Shown here piece by piece: positions 11,407-22,400 of a stretch of 64,000 nucleotides of DNA. Made by a program: the position numbers and the translations under genes. The stretch comes from Elmis aenea (lineage: Eukaryota; Arthropoda; Insecta; Coleoptera; Elmidae), in assembly GCA_947652605.1 (NCBI GenBank), contig OX393579.1:47498970-47562969 (forward strand), written 5' to 3'. The notes below the pieces were generated by a model. It saw nothing but the letters and a program-made list of their open reading frames with translations. It did not search any database and was not told the DNA's origin. Position 1 is the first letter of the stretch, and each line of letters begins with the position of its first letter.

Positions 11407-13870
11407 AATATCACAATTTTTGTTATTCATTCAATCAGCTAAAAATAATTACCTTTAAACCACTTAAAATAATTTAATATAGTCAATGTTTAGGCAAGTA
11501 AATATAACAAACGTTTTTAAAAAAAGTTTTAAAGGCATCCCTTACTAATTCAAAGAACAATTTTATCAAATCTATGCATTATTAATGAAAAATCATCTTT
11601 AAATCTTCCCAAGTTATTTACTTTCAATATTTTTTTTCTTTAATTGTTTTTATCACAAGTCATCAAATTTGTTATTACATATTCATATCCAGCTACTAGT
11701 TTGGAAGTTTTGTTGTGTTATGTTAAAAAGCACTTTTATATAACATTATTAAAATTTGAAACCTAAAGAAGGTGAATACGAATCCTTTTTATATCAGTTT
11801 ATTTTGACGCTTCTAAATTTGTGTAGATGTATCCAGAACATCTATATAATAGACATAAAAATATGAAATATTGTACCTTATTTAATGGTAAAATACCGCT
11901 TTTGGCTAGTATTAGTGCCAAACGAAAATGTTTTAATATTTCTTTCTTGTTAAAAACGAGACACTTTCATCGTCTTACTAAAGAAATTAAATTTAGTAGA
12001 ATTTTAGGTAAATAGGTTTAGTAGAAAAGAATTAAGTTAAAACTGACAGCCATTTTAAAACACCAAAATTTATTAGACTTTTGTATATATCACGTATAGA
12101 CAATTGTTAAAAAAAAAGTTTGTTATATGGGTGCGAAAGCAAGGAAGCTGTTTTAACAATAAATTGTAAGAAAGGGGTGCACAATTTTGTTTTATAATGG
12201 TTTAAAGCTTTTAAATGTTCATGTTTATTATACATATAAGTATGTTAATTAAAAACTAACTAACCTCTTATGTAAAAAGGATCTGTTCGCAAAGAATCTA
12301 GACGAAGAGACGTCAATCTAGAAACTCGAAATATCATTTAAGACGAACATTTTCTTATAAGCATGATGACTGAAATTTTAATTTAGCTTAAACACATATT
12401 AACCTGTCAAACAATTATTTGTTTATCATCTTCAGCGACAATTCTGCCCAGTCTATGAAATATAAATAATTAAAAATATCTGATTAATAATAAAAGTTTT
12501 CTTGCGTTTAGCCCATTTCTTGTGTTTCGTTAAATTCTTGGTTAAACAGTTTGACATTTCTGCCAGTTGGTTTGCTTTACTTAAATGTATTAAGTACAAT
12601 GCAGAGGGACGCCAAATTATTGTACCCATCAAAGATTTGTAGCATTTTTTTACACTGTACTACAAATAATTACTGTTGTAGATTGTGTATAATTATAATA
12701 TATAATTGAATTTTTTACGATGTACGTGTTTTCATAGGCAAACATTAAACATTAACAAGCAAAAAAGGGTCTTAAGTACACAGTTTTTATCCAAAGTACA
12801 GAAGCTTAGACATTACATTGTAATTCAGTTATTACAGAAACATTTTTTGCACACAGTTATCTTGACTTAATAAAGAAAAACATCATTATCTGTAGTGAGT
12901 ATATGAATATGGCCACCCTCTGTAAAATGTGAACTGCCACTATAACAAATATTAGGAGTATATTTTAACTGATAACTACCCAGACGAAATATTAATGGTT
13001 AAACAGCGAAATACTTCAATACTTCGGTAACCACCAAGTACTGAATTGTACGTTTTTGAAAGGTACAATTGTTACTTAAATTAAAATAAAACATAAAATG
13101 TTTATGTTTAAATAAAAACCATATCTCTAAAGCGAAGAAATCTCTGTTAACACTTGCTTCTTAAACATTATTTAAAGTATATTGTATTTTTTTGAATCAT
13201 AATGAAGTGTTGTGTACAACGATTTTGTAATTGGATTTTAATAAACAAACAATGAAAAGTTTTGAGCGGTCTTGTATCATAAATTAATAAATCATTTTCC
13301 AATAGTGTTGCTAAATTCTTAAAGCTAATTTATTGTGTTCCGTTTCTAATGTAATACTGTGGGAAGATATTTATAAATTTGTAAGTCAATTTTAAAAATT
13401 TTATCTCCGTCTATTTACTAGATTAAGCATCTTGTCTATTCTCTTGTTGATACTTTAAAGTTTATTGGAATTGAGTATAACAGATATGGCATACAGAGCT
13501 ATTCGTAATGTATAAAGCAGATTAACATTTTGTGATTCTCCTAGAAAGTATCTAGTCTGTTTAAAATATTTTCTGAATTTTAAAAGCGTTTTAATCCCGC
13601 ATGTTGTTATAAATAATCTACATATATAATATCAAAAATATATAAAAACAAAGCATTTTAATAACCTAATAAATAATAATCTAATAAGAAAATATTTTAA
13701 ACGAGTTATCCATTTCTGTTGTAAATAGTGTACATAGTTAAATTAGTATTATAGATCACTAAATTTGTAATATAGCTATCTAAAACACTTTATTGTTGAC
13801 AAATATATGACTATAGTACTTTAGCAGTTTTATTGTTTTCTCGAACCCTGCATGTACCATACATACACAG
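11407..13870. other. AT-rich intergenic stretch
   Basis: No gene, exon or clear mobile-element terminus found. Short ORFs here (for example at 11827-12015) have no recognisable motif. It separates the end of NMDAR2 from the transposon cluster upstream of the lipase-like gene. The missing first exon of that gene could hide here, but I could not pick it out. Confidence 0.4.
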
Positions 13871-15594
13871 TAGGGTAGATCGAATTTTATTTTTTTATTT
13901 TTTTTTCTGGCGGGGTGCGGAAAAGATGCTCTAGGGGAATACAATCAGAAGTCATGAAGACAATATTTTGATATTATTAGTGCAAGTACTGCCCCAAGCC
14001 TGCTGAATTTTGAAAAAAGTTTGCTGAATGTAGGTTATAGTTTATGCCCAATAAAAGTATTCAAGGTTAGGCTACAAAACTTTTATAACTTTTTTGGACA
14101 ATTAAAAAAATAAGAAAATAGAACAGAAGTCAAATCACACAAAAACAGTTTTAAAAAAAATTAAGATCACTCCAAAATTAAGCCAATAACTTGGTTTTGT
14201 AGTCTTTCTTGGTATGATACGACAAGATTCTAATTTATTCCTGATCCGTCACCACTTTGACACATCTTTCAGTGGTTTGTGTGTGGCAAGGCATCAAACA
14301 AAATTTAGGTAAAATATCAGTTTCGACTTTGTCCAGATTTGCGATGCGAACAGTCAATTGGCAATTGTTTTGCGTCACTAGATTTCATAAAAATATGGTC
14401 AATGTATTGTGAGCCAGGTTTTTTCAATAAACTAATGTGCTCTTCGAACACAACTTTTCTGCGATAGTCCTCATTGCTTTTCATGCATATCAGCATTTGC
14501 TTTTAAGGGCTAAGAATTTGAACCCTTAGTTTGAGCCGTGGATCTTTGGGACTTTGATGTTTGGGAAGCTTCTTCATAAAAGTTTCGTTACAATTTTTTG
14601 GAAATATTGGTTTCGTTTTTCCTTGTAGTCTCTCTATCTAAGGAACACATCATCATTTTTCTTTGACCTCGCTGGTCTAACAAGAATTCTCTTTCTTTAA
14701 TGAGTATCTTTCGCGATTTGTCACAAGAACTAGTCTCGAACGAACTACATTTGCGTGGCAATGTCAAACAGGCCATTTTGAACTGCTCCAATTTGTTTCT
14801 GTAGTTGTCACTATTCTTTCTACATTGATAGGGCTTTAGGATTGCACGGTATTTGACGTGATATGTTTTTATTCTCGCTAAGATTGTTCGATGCTCTACT
14901 GTAGGTAAGGACGCTCTTCTCCAGATTTGTTCTATGTCAGTAGTAACTATTTTACTAGTGTCTCTTACCAAATCCTGGAATCGTTTGTTAAGGTTTGGAG
15001 ACGTAAATAAAATATTATATCATGCCTTCATGCCTTCATGCGTCGGTAACAAACTATTCGAGAATTCTTTGCCAACACCAAATATAGGACAGTTTGTATC
15101 ACTGCTACGTAAACGTTTGTACTTTTATTACAAAAAAATCACACTATCAAATCTCAAATATTCGAAATCAGAACGAAACGTGATCTCTTCCTGAAAAAAA
15201 AAATGAAACTATAAAGCGAAGGGACGCTAAATGACATATCCGCTGCACTACCCGTGTACACCACGCGCACGTGACAATAAAATTACTCGGGAAAGTAAGA
15301 AAAACGGTGTGTTACATTGTTATTTTAATAATTAAAAGCATAAACTGTGATAATGTTCCAAAAAGTCGTGAAATTCGTTGTTAAAAATAGAACAAAGACA
15401 TTTTAATTTAAAGTAACTTTTTTTAAATTCTCGAAAACTTTGACGACTTTGGGGCAGTACTTCCAATTATTAATTTTTTTTAAATATTTTGCATGATTAA
15501 TCAAAAGATACCAGGGCATCTATCGCGCACCCCCCGAAATTAAAATTCGAAAAAAAAAATTCTCCCATATAAGAGCGATCCACGATCCACCCTA
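13871..15594 (-). mobile_element. TA-flanked terminal-inverted-repeat element with one ORF
   Basis: The left end TA-GGGTAGATCG is matched by CGATCCACCC-TA at 15585-15594. A second block inside each end (GGGGTGCG then AGATGC) is also inverted, giving bipartite termini of about 65 bp with TA on both sides. It carries a minus-strand ORF at 14588-14971. Confidence 0.75.
14588..14971 (-). CDS. Uncharacterised element-encoded protein (127 residues)
   Basis: This ORF lies inside the element at 13871-15594 and is probably its remnant gene. It is basic (KTYHVKYRAILKPYQCRKN) and has EFLLDQRGQRK near its C terminus. An xFLLxQR signature occurs in a family of uncharacterised arthropod proteins that I associate with mobile elements, from memory only. 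I do not know its function. No DDE catalytic motif is visible, so it may be an accessory or DNA-binding product, or a truncated one. Confidence 0.4.
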   Translation of the reverse strand: MVRDTSKIVTTDIEQIWRRASLPTVEHRTILARIKTYHVKYRAILKPYQCRKNSDNYRNKLEQFKMACLTLPRKCSSFETSSCDKSRKILIKEREFLLDQRGQRKMMMCSLDRETTRKNETNISKKL

Positions 15595-15869
15595 ATACAC
15601 AGTCAACATAAGTTAAAAAAATCAACTTACTTGTCACAAACTATTTTACAGTTATAAAGAACAACCCTTCCCTCAATGAATGTTTGATACATTTCTTTTG
15701 GTCGAGGGAAACATTTTTTTTACATGTGTCATATAAGGAGATCATTTTGGACATGCCTTACGAAGACTACAAAAAAATTTAACTGGAATAAATTATCATT
15801 AAATTAAAAAAAATTGCGGAGGGAATACATATATACAAGGGTGCGCAAAATAAAAGAAGTAATAACGAC

Positions 15870-16013
15870 AAACCCTCTTAATTACATGTATATTATTATG
15901 TCATTAAGACACCGCTTGGCTGTTCCATATGATGTACCAACTGCGGGTTCTGGTCCGAAGAAAGGTGTCTCGCTGCCAATTTTGGCTAGGCGATCTGCCT
16001 TCTCGTTCCCTGG
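15870..16013 (-). pseudogene. LINE RNase H domain fragment, left piece
   Basis: The minus strand encodes PGNEKADRLAKIGSETPFFG followed by PEPAVGTSYGTAKRCLND. GNEKADRLAK is the C-terminal RNase H motif of I/R1-type LINEs (GNExADxLA). It is cut at 16013 by the start of an inverted-repeat element, and the same sequence reappears beyond that element. Confidence 0.65.
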
Positions 16014-16449
16014 GGCGCTATTCCCAACTCGCTCGCTTTGAACAGCAGTGCTCATGAAAGCGAGCGTCGTCAATGCGAGTGGAGTGGTCGCTTCTGTATT
16101 CTCATCTACCCCTGCCTTTGCAATTCTTTGAGGCGAGTGGGTAGATGTTGCAACATTGGAATTTTGCGTGGTCTGTCACTTTGCCGCCAGTTTTTGAATG
16201 TTCTGTGGTTTTTGTTTTGATTGATTATGGGGAAATTAACGGAGCAGCAGAAACCAGCATTAGTAGAAATTCTTGAGAGAATAGTTAATTATTGTGGCAA
16301 ATTTTCACAAAATTTTACATATAACGATGCCCAAAAGCAATGGAGTGTAATTGCTACAAATTTAAATAGTATGCAAAATGTATTGGAATGAGTATTCCTC
16401 GAAAGTCTACATTTTTTTCGAAATTCATCGACATTTAATTGTGTAAATG

Positions 16450-17319
16450 TAGGGTTGCCAGATATCCTGAATGTATAAAAAGAACAATACAAATCAAAAA
16501 AGAGAACATTGCGGAATTAACTGAAAAACACATTTATTAAGAAAAAATTTGCACAATTGTAGCAAAAATAGATTATTCTTATATATTATTTCTAATTACA
16601 CATATATCAGTAAAATTATTTACATATATTCATAAATATAATATAAATCATTGAAAATTAGTTTCTTTGGTTGGAGAAATCACGTCCTAATAAACTAACA
16701 TACCTAAAAGCAGCCTTCTCCCCAATAAAATCGGTTATTTAGATTCCTTTCCATATTATTAATAAGAAAAAAATATTTATTCATTAAATACCTAAATTTA
16801 TTAGAATCGATAAAGTTGGTTTCTCCTGTTGTTTGATTATAGGTTAAATAAACGAAAAGTTGCTGGTTTTCAAACAGGTTTATTCGTTGCAAATTTTAAA
16901 AAAGATCCGACATGTTTCGCCGATGTTATTTTATCGGCATGCTCAGGGATGTTTTTTTAAAAAGTTGAAAAATGTTGAATTATGTTAAAATTGTTGAACA
17001 TTTGTGTTGTTTTAAAATCAACAAATTCATACATTTATTCCTTTTTAATTAAATTTAATTTTTGAAGTAATAGATGTTAGGATGTTTTTCTGTATTATTT
17101 TTAAACTCATCATAAAAATAATTACAAGAAATATTCTTGTAATTGTATGCATTAAGTTTAAGTTCGAATATTAAATGAACTTCACTAAACATTCTCATTT
17201 CAAAAAAGGGTAACCGAAAAAGAGAACAAAAGTGAACATTTTTACATGAAAAAAGAAAAAGAAATATCAGAATTAAAAAAGAGAAAATGTTTCTTTAAAG
17301 TGATATTCTGGCAACCCTA
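16450..17319. mobile_element. hAT-type MITE with perfect 8-bp target duplication
   Basis: The termini TAGGGTTGCCAGATATC and GATATTCTGGCAACCCTA are inverted. The 8-bp direct repeat TGTAAATG flanks them exactly (16442-16449 and 17320-17327), the hallmark of hAT insertion. No transposase is visible. The interior holds a hammerhead-like motif at 16897-16957 that may belong to a Penelope-like remnant. Confidence 0.85.
16897..16957 (-). ncRNA. Hammerhead-ribozyme-like core (degenerate)
   Basis: On the minus strand: ATCC, then CTGAGCA, then a hairpin GCCGAT...ATCGGC, then GAAA, CATGTC and GGAT. This follows the hammerhead layout CUGANGA - stem II - GAAA - short stem III - GUC - stem I, with ATCC/GGAT closing stem I (extended by an A run against a T run). 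One conserved G of CUGANGA is C here, so this copy is probably inactive. Penelope-like retroelements are known to carry such minimal hammerheads. Confidence 0.4.
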
Positions 17320-17636
17320 TGTAAATGAATTTAATAATATTAAACTATAAGGTTCGGCCACATCATTTTCAGCCTGTTTTAAGTCCTCAATTAAATTGAT
17401 AAATTTAATATCATCCATAATAAAAGAAAACAACAACTCACAACACACACAAAGGTTACGATTTGAGTGCAAAGCGAGCGGTATTTGCCAAGAGGAGTGG
17501 GTCTACCCCCTCGCGTAGAACGCGAATGGAGCGCCTGCGAGAGGAGACGTTGGGAATACGATTGTCAGTGGTTTGTGCACCCCTAGCGTTCAACGGTAGC
17601 GATATCGCTGAACAGGAGGAGTTGAGAATACCAGCC

Positions 17637-17810
17637 CTGGTCCGAAGAAAGGTGTCTCGCTCCCAATTTTGGCTAGGCGATCTGCCTTCTCGTTCCCTGG
17701 TATATTAGTGTGCCCTGGGCAGTGGGCACCATACCAGTTTAATATTATTTCTGCTTCCTGGCACGTTGAGTGCCCGTATGTAATAAGTCCTGAGTTTACT
17801 TCCGACGAGC
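17637..17810 (-). pseudogene. LINE RNase H domain fragment, right piece
   Basis: The minus strand encodes WYGAHCPGHTNIPGNEKADR and LAKIGSETPFFGPG, the C-terminal part of an I/R1-type LINE RNase H (PGH...GNEKAD). Its first 64 bases (17637-17700) repeat 15950-16013 with one mismatch, on the other side of the inverted-repeat element. Confidence 0.65.
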
Positions 17811-18060
17811 CAAGAGCTTACTCTCGAGAGTTATTCTCGATAGTTTATTCTCAAGTGGAAAATGGTGCCTTTGTATTGTATTGTTTTTTGATATTTGAAC
17901 ACTGTTGTTTGCTTTATTGTTACGTAAATTTATTTTTTGCTAAAACAACAGTCTACAATAAACTATCACTCGCTATAATATACCTAAATCAAATTTTTTA
18001 AATGCACAGCGTCACTTGTTATCTTCTCATTTTTTTGTGTACGAAAAAAAAAATCAAAGG

Positions 18061-18980
18061 TAGGGGAAGGCGGGACAGAACGGAACCACGGGGCAGAACG
18101 GAACACCGCTTATTTTTTGAATTGTATTGTGTCACTATCTAAGAAAATTTTTAGGAACTATAAGTAAAGCATAACAAACAGACTGACAATATTTTTGTCA
18201 TTCTTGGTCATTCTAGATAAGCGTATTCGCACGTATCCCGTATTTGCTTGTGTTATCGTTCTGTGTTGTAATTGGTTGTCATAATCATAATGCAAAGTAA
18301 GCAAAAACAGTAATTTTATTACATTTTTTCTTGATATATCCTTAAACTACGAGTCTTGGACTACGCTCCTGTGTATTTTCTGTTGTATATTTCATAGACC
18401 ATTCTAGAGGAATTTGAACTGTACCTAACTTCAACGGATGGGGCAGGACGAACCGGGGCACTATGGACCGAGGTTCCATACCGCCCCCTGTACGATTTTT
18501 CTTTCTTATTTCTTTTCTAAATATGTTTCTTGTACTGTAACCTTCTGTTGACACTACCTATGATTTAACAGACAATGAACAATGAAAATAATTTTTTAAA
18601 TTTTTTATGTTTTATTGAATTAATTTTAAGTTTGTTAAGCATATATCTTTGAAAGATCTACATTATTATTATTACGTTGTTCGAATAATAAGCTCAATTA
18701 CGTTCTGCTATGACTACTTTGACTCTTTTTAACAAATTAAACAATTTTGCAAAGAAGGTCTGTTCTACCCCAACCCCGGGGCAGAATGGACCGTTTGCCA
18801 TTTTTTCTTCTTTCTGAATTTACACTTTATAGTTCAGGATTATTTTTTATTTTGTAATTAAATTTTAAAAAACGAATAAACAGAGAATACAAATACAAAT
18901 TTTCAGATTCTTCCTAACTTAAATTAATAAATTACAACTATTTATGTATTAAAGTGTCCGTTCTGCCCCGCTTTCCCCTA
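18061..18980. mobile_element. TA-flanked MITE with TAGGGGAAGGCGG termini
   Basis: The left end TAGGGGAAGGCGGGACAGAA is mirrored by CCCCGCTTTCCCCTA ending at 18980. The phrase GGGGCAGAACGGA or close variants recurs inside (near 18091, 18436 and 18778 and, inverted, at the right end), as if terminal binding sites had been reiterated. No coding capacity. A related element with the same outer motif lies at 50579-51473. Confidence 0.75.
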
Positions 18981-19263
18981 TGTGTGTGAATCGGTATACA
19001 CAAGATTTTTGTGAAAAAACTGTAACAAAAAAAACTCTCATTTGCAAAACTATCCAACTTGATTTATTTAAATGACATAAGTCACTCTATAATGTCAAAT
19101 TCAATAAATGCTCTTAAAAATTTTATTTTTTACAATAGTTTTCGATGTATTTACATTCACTGAGCAAAATTTAAAAAGCCAAATTATTTCAAAAGTTAGC
19201 AAAACGGATAAAGGTAATAATTATTGACGTTATATGGGTAAATCATTATAATAACCCTTTTAG

Positions 19264-19412
19264 AGCCATTTGAGAGTTGTTTTGAAACTATCGGCTGTTT
19301 AGAAACGACGGATGAATGGTTCGATGAAGATTTAAGACCACTAAATTTAAAACCCTTACAACGGCACACCATTAACACCCAATTTATTTTATTTAACAAA
19401 AAAAACGAGTCG
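19264..19412 (+). CDS. Lipase-like exon 1 (first visible)
   Basis: The acceptor is CCCTTTTAG at 19263 and the donor is TCG/GTACGT at 19412. It encodes PFESCFETIGCLETTDEWFD and RPLNLKPLQRHTINTQFILF, matching the disulphide-bonded start of mature pancreatic lipases (CxxxxGC...RP). It opens with two bases of a split codon, so an upstream exon must exist. Confidence 0.8.
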
Positions 19413-22400
19413 GTACGTACTAAACAGTGAAATTGAAGAAATATTTAAATATTGTTTTTTAGAAATCGTTAATTTATGATATAATGCGGACAAACAAAGA
19501 GTCTGTTGAAATAACTCCGTTTCGCAAACAAGAAAAAGTTGTATTTTTAATACACGATTTTACAAGTAATGGCTACACAGGATGGGTTATGGTAAGTACT
19601 TTTCACTTTAACTTATCACAAATAAAAAGTTCAACTGCAAATTTACTCATTTTAACCCTTTTAATACGGCTTTTGGCCAATGAAGTAAAAATGAAGTAAC
19701 TGCTAGAGCTTAAAAATATTAACTGCATCATAATCCTGAAGCCATTTTTTTACCCTTTCGGGTGTAACCCAGCGTGAGTTTCTTCATGTCCTTGGCTTCC
19801 TCCTACACGCCTTCTTCCACTCCCCCTCTGTTTTGCGCTGTCCATCTTACTTCACTCCACTCTATGTCCCTCATAGTGGCCACATTTCTGGCTTCTTCAC
19901 TACACAATTTCCTCGGTCTTCCTTTGGCTTTCTTTTTATACTTCAAAAACTCTTCTAGAAGTCTTGTCACTTCCCATTCTCATGACATGGCCTAGCCATC
20001 TCAGCTGTCCTTCTTCTATCGTTTTTAATATTTGGTTTATTTCCAGCCTGCCTCTAATTTCGGCGCTTCTTATTTTGTCCAATCTTGTATTTCCGTAAAA
20101 TTTTCTGAGGAATGTCATTTCCGTACTTTGAATATTATTTTTTTGATTTGGGTTTATGCCAATGTTTCAGAACCAAATATCAAGATATCTCTTTTTTGTT
20201 TAAAAACGAATTCTTAATTGCATTGAATAGTCTTCCTGCTACACCTAATCTCTCATTTATTTCTTCCTCCAAACTGCGTTCTCAAGTATTTGGAATTACT
20301 AACCGGTTCCAAAACTGTATTTTCTATTTACATAAGTGATTTTTTTCATTTTTGCTTGTAATCATTGTTTTTGTCTTTTAACGTTTATTCTTACATTGAT
20401 TGCTTTTAAACTGCAATTATATGTATTCCTTTAAATCTTCATTAAATGCTTCTTCACTGCTTGTAATCAAGACCAGTTCTATTATTTTTATATCTTCCAT
20501 TTTCCAGTGACCTATTTTATAATTTTTTGCTTTTTTTTTTCGTTTATTTCATTATCTCATCCAATACTGCTGCAAAAATGTAACGGCTCAATGTGCAGCC
20601 TTGACTTAATCTTTTCTTTGTTTTAAACAGCTGTGATTTTTCGTGTTTCACTCTGACAAAAATTTTCGTTTGATTGTACAACACTTTTACTCCGTTTATC
20701 ATCTTTTCGCTTATCCCCGTGTCTCTAGGATTCTCCATATATCATTTCTATTTAATTTATCGAATGATTTTTCTAGGTCTATGAAGCACGGGTGCACCTC
20801 CGTTCTCCCTCATTGCTCTTTCGCTTAATTGACTTATAATGAAGTTTACGTATGTCACTCCCAGGTTTGGTCTAAAACCATATTGCGTATCTCAACGGTT
20901 ACCTCCAGTAGTTCTCTTAGTCTTTTTTCTAATATCCTGGCATATAATTTCCTTACTGTGCTTAGCAAAGTGATTCTGCGGTAATTATTTCAGTTCTTTA
21001 CATCCCCTATTTTGTATAATGGTATAATTATTCCAATTGTCCAGTCTACTGTTGCCTCCCCTGTACTTAGTACCTTGTCCATTAGAATCTTAAAAATATA
21101 TGGAAGCAAAGTTTAAAATTCTTGGCTCTTTTTTTCAATAAAAGGGTTTGGGATACATATTTTCCAGCAGTATTGCACGGTTGGGATAAATTTGACCCAT
21201 CAGTAATTAATGAAGACATACATGGCCAGACAAAAGTCGACTGATAGGAGCCACATGTATTCCTGATACAAATTAAAGTGATTCACATGTAGTGTGAGCT
21301 CAGAACTAAAAATCTCATCCCAGGGTATTAGCTACGTAACACAATACAGAATATTTCAAATATCCTTTGGGACGTACTTGTAGGTATACAGGGTGTAGAC
21401 TCGGATCACGCAACATAGCAATTTCAATGGTAAAATTTTAAAAGTCTAATTTTTGCTCCCCTAATTATTTTAGAAAAAAAGTGCAAATACGTTTTTTGTA
21501 GAGAAAAAAATTCTGTATCCATAAATGTAATCAATATTACTTTTTCGTTTTCCAATAACTAAAAATTAAGTAATTACAAAACCCGTTTTGACAAAAATCT
21601 GTAGTGCCTTGGAATTATGCTATGACAACTGCCCAGCCTTATGACACACTGTCACTTTGACGCGAAATTCATTCTTAAAACCTTTATATTTTATCAAACA
21701 TTTATTTTACACAGTTAGTTATGTTTTTATTCCAAGATACAATAAAAATGATTATTATGAATGAATTTCACGTCAAAGTGACAGTATAAGTGACATTAGG
21801 CTGGGCAGTTGTCATAGCATAATTCCAAGGCACTACAGATTTTTGTCAAAACGCGTTTTGTAATTATTGCTTAATTTTTAGTTATTGGAAAACGAAAAAG
21901 TAATATTGATTACATTTATGGATACAGAATTTTTTTCTCTACAAAAAACGTATTTGCACTTTTTTTCTAAAATAATTAGGGGAGCAAGAATACGACTTTC
22001 AAAATTTTACCATTGAAATTGCTATGTTGCGTGATCCGAGTCTACACCCTGTATATAAGTACATATATACAGGGTGTCCCCGTTATCACCGCGAATATTT
22101 TAAGTGGTGATAGAGGACCTTTTTCTAAGAAACAATTTCAAGTAAAATTTTTTCCTTAAATCAAATGCTAAGCTGATATCAATACTTACTTGATTTTTTT
22201 ACACTTCTGCATTTATAAGACTCTGTAGCCGAAAATATCCATTTTATCGTAAAATACCTTAACGCTTTTTAATAGAACATGAAATTTTCTACAAAATTAG
22301 TTTTATTTATATTTTGTCTACAGGCAATGGTTTGAGAGTTATAAAGCAGTTTGTACAAAAAAATGTAAAAAATTTACAAAATTTATTGTTTCTAATGGTG

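Larger units (their letters stand above)
16014..17636. mobile_element. Harbinger-like inverted-repeat element flanked by 64-bp direct repeats
   Basis: The left end GGCGCTATTCCCAACTCG and the right end (reverse complement GGCTGGTATTCTCAACTCC) form imperfect inverted termini. A plus-strand ORF start at 16227 (MGKLTEQQKPALVEILERIV) resembles the Myb/SANT-like accessory proteins of PIF/Harbinger elements. A minus-strand start near 17420 (MDDIKFINLIEDLKQAEND) could be the beginning of a second, converging gene. Most of the interior has been replaced by a nested hAT-type MITE. Family assignment is tentative. Confidence 0.5.
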
